From positions 1 through 64,000 of the forward strand of contig JADANN010000074.1 in assembly GCA_018806985.1 (NCBI GenBank): a DNA stretch of 64,000 nucleotides, read 5' to 3'. The notes beneath the pieces are model-generated. The model ran no database searches, was not told the origin of the DNA, and saw only the letters and a program-made list of their open reading frames with translations. Below are positions 33,535 through 44,604 of the stretch, one piece after another. A program made the translations under genes and the position numbers. The stretch comes from Angiostrongylus vasorum. Taxonomy: Eukaryota; Nematoda; Chromadorea; Rhabditida; Metastrongylidae. Every line of letters starts with the position of its first letter. Within the stretch, counting starts at the first letter, position 1.

Positions 33535-35770
33535 ATAGCCGGTTAGGCGCAGTATACGTGGCGCGTCCCCAGGTGGTGGATAGGGGTTAATGGCGGACCA
33601 AAGGCGACCTTGCTTCCCTGAGACGCAGGTGGATCCAGGGAATGGACTACTCGTTTCTGCGCTGATTTTGCACATAATTTCTGTATTTACGAGGCATGTT
33701 CATGCACGCGTGCGTGAGTGCGTTCTAGTTTTGCATATTGTACTCTACGAGTCAATTCGCCCGAAAGCCTGCAATCAAGTGACAGGAAAGTATATGGAAG
33801 GCGGGTAGGAGTCTCCTCCAACAAATAAGCTCCACGTCCACTCTGGGAGAGCCTGGTGAGCTACCCGTGAGTATACCTTGCCCCCACGTTCACCCCCGAA
33901 AGAGCCCCCCACTTTCGCAGCAGACGAGTACGGAGAGGCTGCTAAAATCTCAGTGCCAATGGAAGCTGCCTGTATTGCAAAGAACTAAGGTGACGATCTC
34001 TACCTACAATGCACGTACACTTGCATCCAAGTCCTCGGTTGAAGACTTGCTCATGCAAGCAAGAAGTATAAGGTACGACGTCACCGGCCTGGCCACCCAT
34101 TGAACGCAACCCGACGCCCAGACGGAACAGTTACAGCGTCCAGAAAGGCAAAGGAGAAAATCACTCGCGAGTACTACTCAGATCTCTTCGGTAGCCACGT
34201 CCATCTTCCATCATATGAAGCAAAGTAGGATGGATATGTTGTACCACCCGGTTCTCCCTTCCGAAATTCGACATGCCATTTCGTTGGTGAGAAAATCGAA
34301 CAGCACCAGGTCCAGCCAGGATGAGACCAGAACACGTGAAGAACCTTCCACTAGTCCTCGTAAACACACTGGCTCGGCTCTTCACACGTTAGCTGTCCGA
34401 ATGCAAGGTCCCTACCCAGTGGCAGAGTCCAGCAAGACCGTGTTACTGTTTCAGAAGCGGGTGACCTACGGGAGTTTCGGCAACTGTCGCCCAGTCTGCC
34501 TGCTGTCTGTCGTCTACAAACGTATCGCTCGAGTCATCCTAAACAGGATTGACAGAACGCTGGACGGAGGACAGCCATGTGAGCAAGCAGGGTTTCGAAA
34601 ACGATTAGTGCGATGGACCATATCCACAGATAACGAGACCTTTGAAGTACCGCGAGGGTACAAAAGGACCGCTCTGTCTCATTTTCATCGATTTACAAAG
34701 AAGGCCTTTGATTCAACTCGATGACAGAACCAGTCATGGAAGCCCTTTGATAATCAAGAAGTCCCTACTCAGTACATAAAGATTCTTCGTGAGCTGTACA
34801 AGAATTTTCACAATTAAGATATCACCATATCTACAACGATATTATCATTAATGTCAAAGCGAACATTGAAATTGGGATAACATGGGAGGAAAAAGTCAAT
34901 CGATCGGCAGCTACACCATCTTCGCTTTGCTGACGACATTGTACCTTATAACACCAACAAGCATTAGCCAAGCGGAACGTATGCTTGCCGACTTTGATAA
35001 AGCCTGTGGAAAGGATTGGTGTTCAGCTAAATTTCACAAAAACGATGTTCATGAAGAACGGATTGGTTTCGTGTGCCCCTTTCACGCTCAACGGAATGAA
35101 TATCTCCGTATGCTTCAGTTATGCCTATCTAGTTCGGGAAATCAAAATGATTAACGACTTAGCTTCAGAGCTGAGCAGAAGGAAACGAGCGGCTTGGGAA
35201 GCTTTCAAGAGCATCGAGGATGTAGTGAAGAGAACAAAGAACACCCAACTTGGTGCCCACCTTTTGACTCAACGGTACTTCCTGCCCTAACGCATGCGTC
35301 AGAAGCGTGGTCGCTGCGTGAGAAGGATGAAAGGCCACTTAACCTTGTCGAACGCGCAGTCGAAAGGGCTATGCTAGGAGTATCCCGTTCCACACAAGTA
35401 AGGAAAGGGATCCGAAGCTCCGATCTGCGTCGACGATCAAAAATCAAAAGATGCTGTTTTGTACGCCAAACAATCGAAGATAATGTGGGCCGGACACGTA
35501 ATGTGTATGCATGACAACCGATGGACGAGGGCCGTTAATGACTGGATTCCTCGGGATGTCAAACGTACTGCAGGAAGACCACCGACCCAATGGTCAGAGT
35601 TCTTCACAAAGAGCCTTGAAGAAAGATATGATGGTCGACGAGTCCCTAGAGCGAGCAGATCCCATTGGGCTACTCTTGCACGCGACAGGGAAAAATGGAA
35701 AACTTACTGGCGGCCGCTCGAGTCACTCGACGATCCACAGGGCTACAGGTGATACAGATGATCACTTTTG
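33535..35770 (+). mobile_element. RTE element C with internal endonuclease deletion
   Basis: It begins with the same 5' leader as element B and the protein start TISTYNARTLASKSSVEDLL. At about 34,100 it jumps from DVTGLA straight to the reverse-transcriptase linker, so nearly the whole endonuclease is missing. The reverse transcriptase keeps FADD at about 34,930 but is frameshifted just after. The C-terminal motif [18 protein letters not shown] and the 3' tail with ACAGGTGATACAG are present. It sits in or next to a mariner remnant. Confidence 0.9.
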
Positions 35771-36324
35771 GGCGAATCGCCTCTACTTAACTCCGTGGTT
35801 TCGGTGTATCAAATTTGAAAATCTTAATTTTCACCTCAGACCAACGTTAGACGTCTGAAAGAGTAGCTCCTAAAGTTCACTAACTGAAAAAATGTCGGTA
35901 AAAACCTGCAAACTTCATGTTCTTCTGCGGTAATGTTTGCGGCAGACCGACAGTTTCTGCATCAGTGTTGCACCATACCATGTGGTCCACGTGGAAGGCT
36001 ATCTACACAGCACTTTGCAAAAAACTTTTTCAGGCAAGTTTCTTCAGTGCAATACCGGTGTGTTCCGCACTAGGTAGGCATAGTCCCCATGGTCCGTGAC
36101 AAAAAATTATATGTGGGGTCAAAGCGTATCGAGTTAAAAACATACAGGTTTATCTGCTAACATACAGTAAGACTCTATGCTTCAGAAGACATTCTTAAAA
36201 GGACTTGTCTGCTGAAAAAGTGATTTCCCATTGTTGTGAAGTTGCGCCGAAGTGATGATGGATTGGCGAGGCTCGTTGCATCCTTGATGATAGAAACTTT
36301 CACATCTTATTTCTTCTTACTGTG
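35771..36324. other. No gene recognised
   Basis: Short stretch between RTE element C and mariner remnant 2. Nothing supported on either strand. Confidence 0.5.
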
Positions 36325-36625
36325 GATTCATTAAGACATTAGCCGAGGGTCCACTCAGCGTTGGCACCCGCGATGAAAGCTCCACAGCACTTCCCAAAGC
36401 CAAAGATGCACCAAGAGAAGGTCACACTGACCGTTTGGTGATTTGCCACAGGTTTAATCAATCACACTTTTCCTCTTATACGGGTGACATGATTATTTTT
36501 ACGAAATACGTTCGTCAAATCTAGAAAATGCATCAGAATCATCAACGACTGTGGTCCGCCCTGGTCAACACAAATGGCCCAATTTTTTCATCACCGTACG
36601 GCGCTGTAACATGCACAATCGATCC
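36325..36625 (+). mobile_element. Mariner remnant 2 (middle part)
   Basis: It aligns with 33,228-33,510, from the decayed KWIH segment through the HFPKPK region, with small indels. No intact frame remains. The N-terminal part of the transposase is missing. Confidence 0.8.
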
Positions 36626-36762
36626 CTCAGAAGCTGAAAGAACTAGGGTACGAAATTATATCTTATCCACCATACTCAAACACTGGCCTACCAAACATCC
36701 CCAATAACTCTAGAAACCGACTTTTATTGAAACGCCTCATAGATAATCAGTAACTTCTATTA

Positions 36763-37174
36763 TTGAGCTGACATGAAGTTTATGTAAAATATTCACTCGG
36801 CTAACGCTTTCACGTCTTTGCCGTCTTCAGAGCCGGATAGATCGGAATCTATGAACTGCAGGTCTTCAGAGATATATTAATACGCCATGCGGTAGCTGTA
36901 GTGCTACCGACTGCCACAGGACTCAGCAAAAAAGCAGATCGTATTAGATGGCCTGAATCGACCAATAATCGACCTGTTTAAAGGGTACAGCAGAGTGAAA
37001 TTATTCATTCGACTGGTGCTACACTTCACCGAATTCGACTACGTGCGAGAACAACCACATAACCATCATGACAAAGTGAGTATAATTAAGTGAGACCAGT
37101 CCGGTTTTGAAGAAGGCGAAGACGCCGAAACGTTATCCGAGTACATATTCTATGATAAACACGTGACAGCTCAA
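36763..37174. mobile_element. MITE with about 75-base inverted ends, next to the SNAPC4 stop
   Basis: The left end starts TTGAGCTGACATGAAGTTTA. The right end, read inwards, starts TTGAGCTGTCACGTGTTTAT. Both continue through an ACTCGG-x-TAACG-x-TT block to CCGGA. The centre is unrelated single-copy DNA. The element stops 25 bases beyond the TAA assigned to SNAPC4. A degenerate piece of the same end is seen near 20,860-20,930. Confidence 0.75.
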
Positions 37175-37198
37175 CACTCGATACATTTCGATACTATA

Positions 37199-38077
37199 TT
37201 ATAGAATACTCGATAACTTTTCGTGCCCCATGTGCTTCAAAAAGCAAGCCAACTCCGAAACTGCCTCCAAAGACTTCATCTGCTTCAGAAGTATAGAATT
37301 TTACGTTTAAATAAATTTGTTCCTTGTTGGCAAAAATGTGTAAACTCTAATGCCTTTTACTTTGAATAAGAATGTTTATGCAAAGCTGAGGTACGCCATT
37401 CCGAAAACATAGGTTGAAATCGGACATCAATTTCGAGACCACTTACTGCAATACATTAACCAAACATAGTAGTGTAAGACCATCAAGAATGCCTACTAAG
37501 ACTTACTATATTAGACATCTTAGCGCTCTGATTCTTTTCAGCTTGTTGTTTTGCAGCTCGGTAGAATTTTCCCTTTATACTGTCATCAGTAAGTTGTTGA
37601 CACATCTGGAAAACGTTTGGTTTCACATATAAGGACGACACGACAACAAGCTAACCGACTTCCTTCTCCTTAAAGTAAAAAGTAATCTTAGAATTCGTAG
37701 GTGACATACGTTTAATATGCATTAACGTTATAAATTTTTCAATTTCCCATCTGAAGCAACACACAAGTACCTATCAGGCAAACATTTTCCCTAAATAATT
37801 ATCAGTTGGAACGGAATATTTTTTACAACGTCATTTTTACAAAACAGTGTTCTACAAAGCAGCAAAGCAACTGTTGAAAAAGGGGAAGGAAGAACTTGTA
37901 AACAACAAATGTCATATGAAATTGGATAAAAATATTCGTACAATGATTTCTTAAGTTAAAAACCTACCACGTCACGCTTCGCCTTATGAACGGCTGCCGC
38001 AATCGGAGACATGTTGCACACCACAGGATAGCCAACAAGCTTCGCAGAACAAAGCTTAAAATGAGGTTTGTCTATAC
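37199..38077 (-). CDS. Likely C-terminal exons of the SNAPC4 gene
   Basis: Three phase-compatible exons lie at 37,968-38,077, 37,507-37,605 and 37,199-37,279, with donors GTAGGT and GTAAGT and acceptors TTTTCCAG and GAAGCAG. They encode AKLVGYPVVCNMSPIAAA, a charged helix (KFYRAAKQQAEKNQ), and a short helical tail ending LSSIL before TAA. They follow the Myb block on the same strand, separated by a decayed RTE-like insertion. I do not recognise these sequences. They could belong to SNAPC4 or to a small separate gene. Confidence 0.5.
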
Positions 38078-41000
38078 CTAGACGGGCAAACAAAAAGTGA
38101 AAGATTGATGAAAAAACTACGGAGGACTTTCTTTCACTTTTTCAAGAGTAGTTTTTAAAAAAGTTCTCCATGACTTTGTAAGAAATATTAAAAGCGGTTT
38201 CAGATGCTTTGTGATACGGCTAGCCACTCTGGTCTAGCGTTTGCTCAGATAAGAATCCTTAACTACGGATACCTGCCGTCTCTAAAATTCACATCAAAAG
38301 AATGTCGTCTCCTAACTAGTGGTTTCAATAAAATATGTTAAAATCACCCTAATTATGACGGAGCAGTTGCACACAAATGTCAAATGAGCTTCACACGTGC
38401 TCGTATATGGCGAATGAAGTTGATTAGTTGAAGAAACGATGAGCTCGGTGATGAAACTTGCTAATAAACCTTCACTTCACCAATATTACTACCACTTAGA
38501 GCGGTTTAGCTGACGCATATGATATACAAAAACCAAAGTGATGTTTTCTCTCTCCCAACAGATCAGTAAAACTAGATCGACGAATAACTTACGTGATGAA
38601 GAACGAATCGAGATGATGGATTATTCAATGAAATATTTATCATGCGTGTAACTAATACATTGCAAAGATTTGGTAAACGACTTGAAATAAAACTGCTAAA
38701 GAACACACGCTGAAAGGCCTCATAAACAAGTCAGCAACAAAGGAAATAGCAGAGCAAGATTTCCAAACCCAGTTATCCCACTAAACAGCTTTACCAGTAC
38801 TGTACCATAGTGACAAGGTTTAGACCGCTATATCAACAACGGTGATTTATTTGTGCACCATTCCCATAGTTCTCAGGCAATATCTGAATACAATCAGCCT
38901 ATCCAATGCCAGTGGATAATGAAACTATTTGACTGTGACGAGAAACGCATGACGATTAATGGAAAATTTCCATCAAATCTTCGTTTCGTTGACGACATTG
39001 TCATCATTTCGAGTACCACTGGAGCAGAGACGCTGCTCAGTGAACTGAACAAAACGGGAAAAAAGACAGGACCACGTATAAATAGGACAAAGACAGAGTC
39101 CTTGAAGAATCTATGGTTCGAAATCGAACAAATCGAACTGGATGGTTCTCTGATAAACAGACCACCTCGTATGTGTACATCGGATGTTCAATGAACAAAC
39201 AAAACAAAATGAAGGAGAAATAAGACAGAAAGAGAGCAACATGAGCCACATTCGTGTTTTTTAAAGAACGCACAGATCAATTATTGCACAAAAACTCCGC
39301 GCTCATATTTTGGACTCAACAGCCCTCTCAGCGCTTTGTTATGCAGCTGAGACGAGGGCTGATATCTCATCCGCACCAAGAAATCTACACCACTACAGAG
39401 CGCTTAAACGATGTTTCGGAAATTTAACAGGAATTCATAACTTCTAGCCGGAATCAGTAGCTCACATCTTGAGCACCTATCTCAACTCCAAGGTCTAAGA
39501 GAATACACACCGATAGCAAAGCACAGACCGGTCAGCCATATAGTAAGAAACAGGTGAACGAAAAGAACAACGGAGTGGACTCTAAGAGTATCCAAGCGTC
39601 CTCTCGAACGACCATCCAAATGATGAACAAACTTGTTCGTCGATAATCCGAAATGGTCCTTGCGGACAACAACATGTTCGAAGCAGATCACCACCAAGGA
39701 CGACGATAGTGCGAGAGAGAAATGAGTATAAATTATGCTGAGGTGTGCACCACCACTGAAGACAGGCCATTCCAAGTCTCCAAGTATGTAAACGTGTCCA
39801 GCACCGAGAAGGGATTCTCAGCTCAGACCTTCGATGCAAAAACTCATTTCCATAGTTCAGAAACCTACGCACCTCAAACAAGACACGTGTACCTCTCATA
39901 CAATGAGGAGAGCTGAAGAGATAGCCGTCCAGCAAAACGGAGGTCACATTGCTAGCCGGACAATTTACGAAGAATGCCATTCTTTGTTTACTTACGCATT
40001 TTAATTAAGAATTTCTAAGCTAACACGACCACTCACTCTCATTTTTGTTGATAACAAATGCTGATAACGTCTTCGAATGTTTTGTGGCTTGTACCTCGGC
40101 AAAATCTCTGCGATTTTTGACCACTGCCCTAGAATAATAACAGTTGCTGTCAAACTAGTTTTATAAGAAGCAAGTCTATTCAGAACTCGCAAAGTAATCC
40201 AGTATTTCTGTCACCTCTTTGATTACAATATTATATGGAACCAACCTCTTCCGAACACTTGCACACCAAGAACCAACCGCTCATCTTCCTCAGCCGTCCA
40301 GTCGTTTGTTTCAGTACATCTATCCAAAACGTTCCACCATCTATAAGCAAAAATAAGAATAAGAACACACAAAAAATTTGGACCTAAGAATGTTCAACAA
40401 AAAATCTGGCAACGAACCGCTCTCTACATTGACCATCTGATCTGCCTACCACGCACTTCGCCACTTTTGCCCAATCTTTGGCACCGAACTTCGCTACTGC
40501 TGACATCAGCAACTTGACAGAAAAGATATATTAGATAGAAAACACATCGTAATGAATGACTACATTGTGGAAAAATTGACGATAGTTATAAGTTCTAGAG
40601 TGGTTGAAATCTGTGGTCACCGCGTACAAGATCCTCATGACCAGTCCAACGACCACGCCGAACGTTTTCATCAAGTGTGCGTATATATCGAATCCGAACT
40701 TGTTGTCGAGTGCGTCCAGGCATGTAGAAAGAAACTAGAACGAGAATGCAACCTTTAATAATTATCTACTGAAGAACAGTCGCAAGATATAGGCAATGTC
40801 GAATATTAAAAGGCAAACTTAGAACCATTAATGGCAGATCAGGACTAAAATACCTACCTTTGTCCCACTGTACCGTGTCATTGACGGTCATAATTTTTAC
40901 CAGAGCAACCAAACGATCATCTTCTTCTTTAGTCCATTCTCTGGAATAAAGATATCCACATAAATAGATATTTATTCGCAAATTTGTTGACATGAAGAGT

Positions 41001-43150
41001 GAATATGTCTTTGATGTGCCGCCGATTAAAACTCACTTGGTGCATTTAAATAAGTCACTACGATATTTCTCGAAACATTGATATGGAGTGCGGTCGGTCC
41101 CAAGTTTTTCTGCAAGCGCAGCCCACGATGTAAAGGACTTCTCCTCACGAAGTTGTTTAAGCCGCTCTAATTCCTCTTTCGTCCACGGCCCGCTATTCCA
41201 TCGCGGACACTGTTCATTTAACCATTTGTACTTTAGCGCTGCATCAGATCGAGTTCCTTTGAACTAAACGAAAATATGATCTTGTGATAAACATTTTAAA
41301 AAAATTCCCCTTAAAAGCAATAGCTCCATAAATGCTAAACTCCGAATACTCTCTAAAGGACGCAGAAACTTAACAAAAAACGGAGCGTGTGAGCAAAGTT
41401 CTCTGCACACTTAAGCTACATAACAGTCGCTTGTTTGCACTAAGGTGTACAATGTCAAGGCAAAACAGACTTCGACAGTTGAGATCTTCATCCAGTCCAC
41501 GCAAGAATAATCAACGACATCTAGTTCTCGCGAATCCACTTGCCCTGCACGCAAAAGTTGAATTTTGCGATCGAGAGCCTCTATTTCTTCCTTCCATGCT
41601 TTCAGTTCCTCACTCGTGTTTTCAACACCAGCACGAAGAATTTTGGAACGTAAAATTTCCTTCCTGGAACAAACACTTGTTGGAACTTGTTAAAAAAGTG
41701 CCCACATAACAAATGAGTTTATTAAAAGTAACTACGAAACCATATCAACCGGAATAACCGCACCTGTCAACGAATTTCTGGATACCCGCTTGTATGACAG
41801 AATTTTTCACAGACTCTCGAAGTAAGCGTAGTTCACTGGACGTCCCTAGAAATTTTTAACAGTTACCATGCAGAATAGTAAACAGATCGATAGCCTAATC
41901 AATGAGTTCAGTTAGTCTATGCAGGAAAGTAAACAAATAGCATGGTAACACTTGACAATAGTATGAATTATTCAATACAAGCTGTTCAACCACGTGTCGT
42001 AAGACTGAACAGGCCTGCTGGATCATACTTATCTAAACACGTTTCTCACTACATTGGCAACAACGCCTAATTACTTGCAACCATTGTGTGGAGTTCGCCT
42101 CACTGTTCTTCGCATGGAGTGCATCGGACTCAATGGGCGCGGTTTGATCTGTCTCCACAACTTCGGTCCCGTTTGTTACTTACAACGTATCTTTTGTTTT
42201 TTTCATTATCCAAGTGGGCCTTCCTACATATGTTCCCACTGTATTCTATGTTTTTTTTTAAATACCCTACGTTTCCTTCATGTTATTTCATGTAACTTTC
42301 CATGTCTCTAGAAGATTTTTAACTTTTGTCCGTGGTAAAAGAGATTACAGAGAGAAAAACAGAAGAGAAGTAACAAGACGATTAAAATTGCGATATTACT
42401 AAAGAAACATGTCAGGCTCCCAGGCCAAAATTACTACTTTTTTACAACAACAAATCTGACCCACATTTTTTTGTCTTCTTTAATTAGGGGGTCGAAAGTG
42501 ATGTACCGAAGCTTGTGCTTGGCCTCTTCGTTCAGAGGAGGGCACTGAAAACATTCATATTACGGTTCAAAATGAAGTGTCGTAACCACACTACAATACT
42601 ATTTTAAGGAAAAAGAATGGCATACCATCATATTTTCGTCTTTAAAATATGGAGGAAGATACTGAATAACAGGAATCTTGTTTTTTCATGGGACAGTCTT
42701 GTCGCTGATCCTGTTCCATTTTCTTTTCCAACACTGACTAAATTTATAGAAGTCTCTACTATTCAAAGTCTTTGTCTGTCCGTAACAGCGTCTAGATATT
42801 TGTATTGTGAAACTTGATTATAAATAAAGCAGTGCACCTTTTTTCTCGAAAGTCCTTTCCGCTTCATTTCAATCTCGTATAGATGACGATCGATAAGTTC
42901 TATTTGAGCTTCTACCAAACCCAATAGCTCTTCATAGCGATCCGCTGTGTGGTCATAACTACCAATCAAATCTTCACCTGATACAAGAACCTAAATTACT
43001 AAACGATTACTGAAGAATCTACAAAAAAGGACATAGAAAAACCAGTTAATGTCCGCTTATATAACTCACCAAATTTGTGCTATCTGATGTTGTGCAATCA
43101 TTCCCAACATCAGTTTCCGACGAGTCAAACGCCGTAGATGCCAAATCCAT
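37199..43150 (-). CDS. snpc-4: SNAPC4 / SNAP190-like snRNA-activating complex subunit
   Basis: SNAPC4 is the large subunit of the complex that binds the proximal sequence element of snRNA genes and helps RNA polymerases II and III start there. I read exons at 43,070-43,150 (ATG), 42,838-42,990, 42,626-42,737, 42,461-42,544, 41,764-41,845, 41,471-41,663, 41,037-41,263, 40,858-40,940, 40,628-40,734, 40,418-40,512, 40,246-40,340, 40,037-40,128, then probably 37,968-38,077, 37,507-37,605 and 37,199-37,279 (stop). The N-terminal motif YLPPYFKDENMM, a coiled linker and 4.5 Myb repeats follow the SNAP190 order. Two breaks show: an extra A in a run of six at 42,681-42,686, and a one-base phase mismatch between the 42,461 and 41,845 exon ends. 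Both sit at homopolymers and may be sequencing errors. The last three exons are less sure; one joining exon is missing by phase. Confidence 0.88.
38850..39770 (+). mobile_element. Second RTE-like family, fragment in the SNAPC4 intron
   Basis: It encodes NLRFVDDIVIISS (FADD changed to FVDD) near 38,985, with the following KTGPRINRTKTE. Further on there is a decayed region equivalent to the one after the box in the 14-16 kb copy. It lies antisense inside the interval between the Myb block and the last SNAPC4 exons. Confidence 0.8.
40037..41663 (-). CDS. snpc-4: SNAPC4 Myb-repeat block (Rh, Ra-Rd)
   Basis: Seven exons from 41,663 down to 40,037 join in perfect phase. They encode a half repeat ending DWMKIS, then four Myb/SANT repeats opening GPWTKEELERL, EWTKEEDDRL, GRWTGHEDL and DWTAEEDERL. 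Recognition helices include DRTPYQCFEKY, GRTRQQVRIRY, GRSDGQCRERW and KPQNIRRRY. Four and a half repeats is the hallmark of SNAP190, and spacing agrees with the human protein. The acceptor at 40,512 reads GTCAAG rather than the usual TTTCAG but gives the exact expected length. Confidence 0.92.
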
Positions 43151-43502
43151 GCTTAAGTAAAATTTCCACTGTGGTCACTTGGACACAATAACTCGACCAA
43201 AAAATTAGTGCATTCAAGAAAGTAGCGAACGAGAGCAACATCATCAAGAACAGCAAGTCCTTGCTATTCATAAGCAACCATTTACCGTAGAAACTGACAC
43301 AGATGACAAATGTAAATCTACATCAATTCTGTTCACTTAGCAATTTGAAACCAACACCAAGAAACTCCTAACCATAACAATATCATCTGAAAAATACGTG
43401 ATCGTGACCAGCTTAGTGTATGAAACTGATTGGAACAAAATTAGCACAGTTGATAACTAAGAGGAAACTGAATGCTCTTTTGTCCCAGCTTCACTTTGCT
43501 GC

Positions 43503-43992
43503 TCAGAAGCATGTTCCTCGGTGATATTCCATAAATTTAACTGAGCTGCCACCTAAACGCGATTGAACACCTGAAATTCTTTGCGATTCAGAATCCGATA
43601 TTTCCAGGCACCAACAACCCTTTCTAGTACCCTAAATATCGTTTTCTTCATTTTCCCTAAGAAATTTGAATCCCTACCAAAAGATTCTGGAGTGTAAGAC
43701 ACAGATTTGGGTGACTCGCTACCATGAGATTTCTCATTCTTCGATTCCTCTAATTTAAAAGACTCACCGTAGGAAAAATTGAAATGTACACGTTAAAAAC
43801 AAAACTTACCTATGAGAAAGAAAATGACGCATGCAATAAAACTTGTCACAAAGTTTCATGTAAACTTCCCAAATAATTCTGAAGCTAAACAATTCCACTT
43901 GCTATAACCTTCAAAGCCATTCACTCTTCCACTTGTACGCTTTCTCCACCAGCCCATGTCAACATAAGCGAACCCTGTCCGTACATAAGTGG
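43503..43992 (-). CDS. 3' exons of an unrecognised gene upstream of SNAPC4
   Basis: Exon 43,678-43,749 (acceptor AATTAG, donor GTAGGG) and exon 43,503-43,570 (acceptor ATTTCAG, stop TGA) join in phase. They encode a Ser/Lys/Glu-rich stretch and then the tail FMEYHRGTCF. A further exon starts at 43,992 after TTTTTCTTAG and reads VRTGFAYVDMGWWRKRTSG; it joins in phase if a weak donor GTTATA near 43,908 is used. The stop lies about 350 bases before the SNAPC4 start on the same strand. Upstream exons are not seen, because the RTE element at 44.6-48.0 kb follows. Confidence 0.42.
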
Positions 43993-44604
43993 CTAAGAAA
44001 AAGCCAAATTTAGAGACTTATATTACATTTGACAGACAGAAAGAGAACTATTATCGAAGAAAAACATGAAGGACAACAGTTCCTACTTCGGAACTGTGAC
44101 CTTTCTATGAATAAAATGGTGGACGTATTATGCAGAATTTTGGCATTTCAAATCTTTTCGTGAAAATCTGTAAGATCAGATTCCGGACAATTTGTCGAGT
44201 TTCGAGCGATAATACTGTTCCACCGCTCCTAGTTCTCAAGTAGATTTAGCAAACACCCTGACTAACCGATATCTGCATTAGATCGGTTTCTGAAAGACAG
44301 TTCAAAAATGCGATGAAAAAGAAAAACCAAAATTTGACTATCTGTGTAAGGTTATAGAATAGAGTACAACATTATGGCAGCAAAAATATGAAGAACGAAA
44401 TGAAAATGAAAAAAAATGAGGAAACCAAAGAATATGTAGACCACCTGTACCACATCGAAGGAAACCAAAACTCGTGAAGACTCTTATCTATCTGCTATGC
44501 GCGGTGTGCGTTGAAATAAATGCATAGATTTCGTCTTGGCACCAAAAGTGACTCTGTAAAATGGTTTTTCTCCGTATTTTTTCAGTATTGAAAAAGAAAC
44601 TCAT
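43993..44604. other. No gene recognised
   Basis: AT-rich DNA between the unknown gene's first visible exon and the 3' end of RTE element B. No further exon could be identified. Confidence 0.45.

Noticed and set aside
33590..33808. 72-codon plus-strand frame near the start of RTE element C, with a mirror-position frame at 47,671-47,874
   Set aside because: Both lie in the RTE 5' leader and the translations do not agree in frame, so a conserved first protein is not supported.
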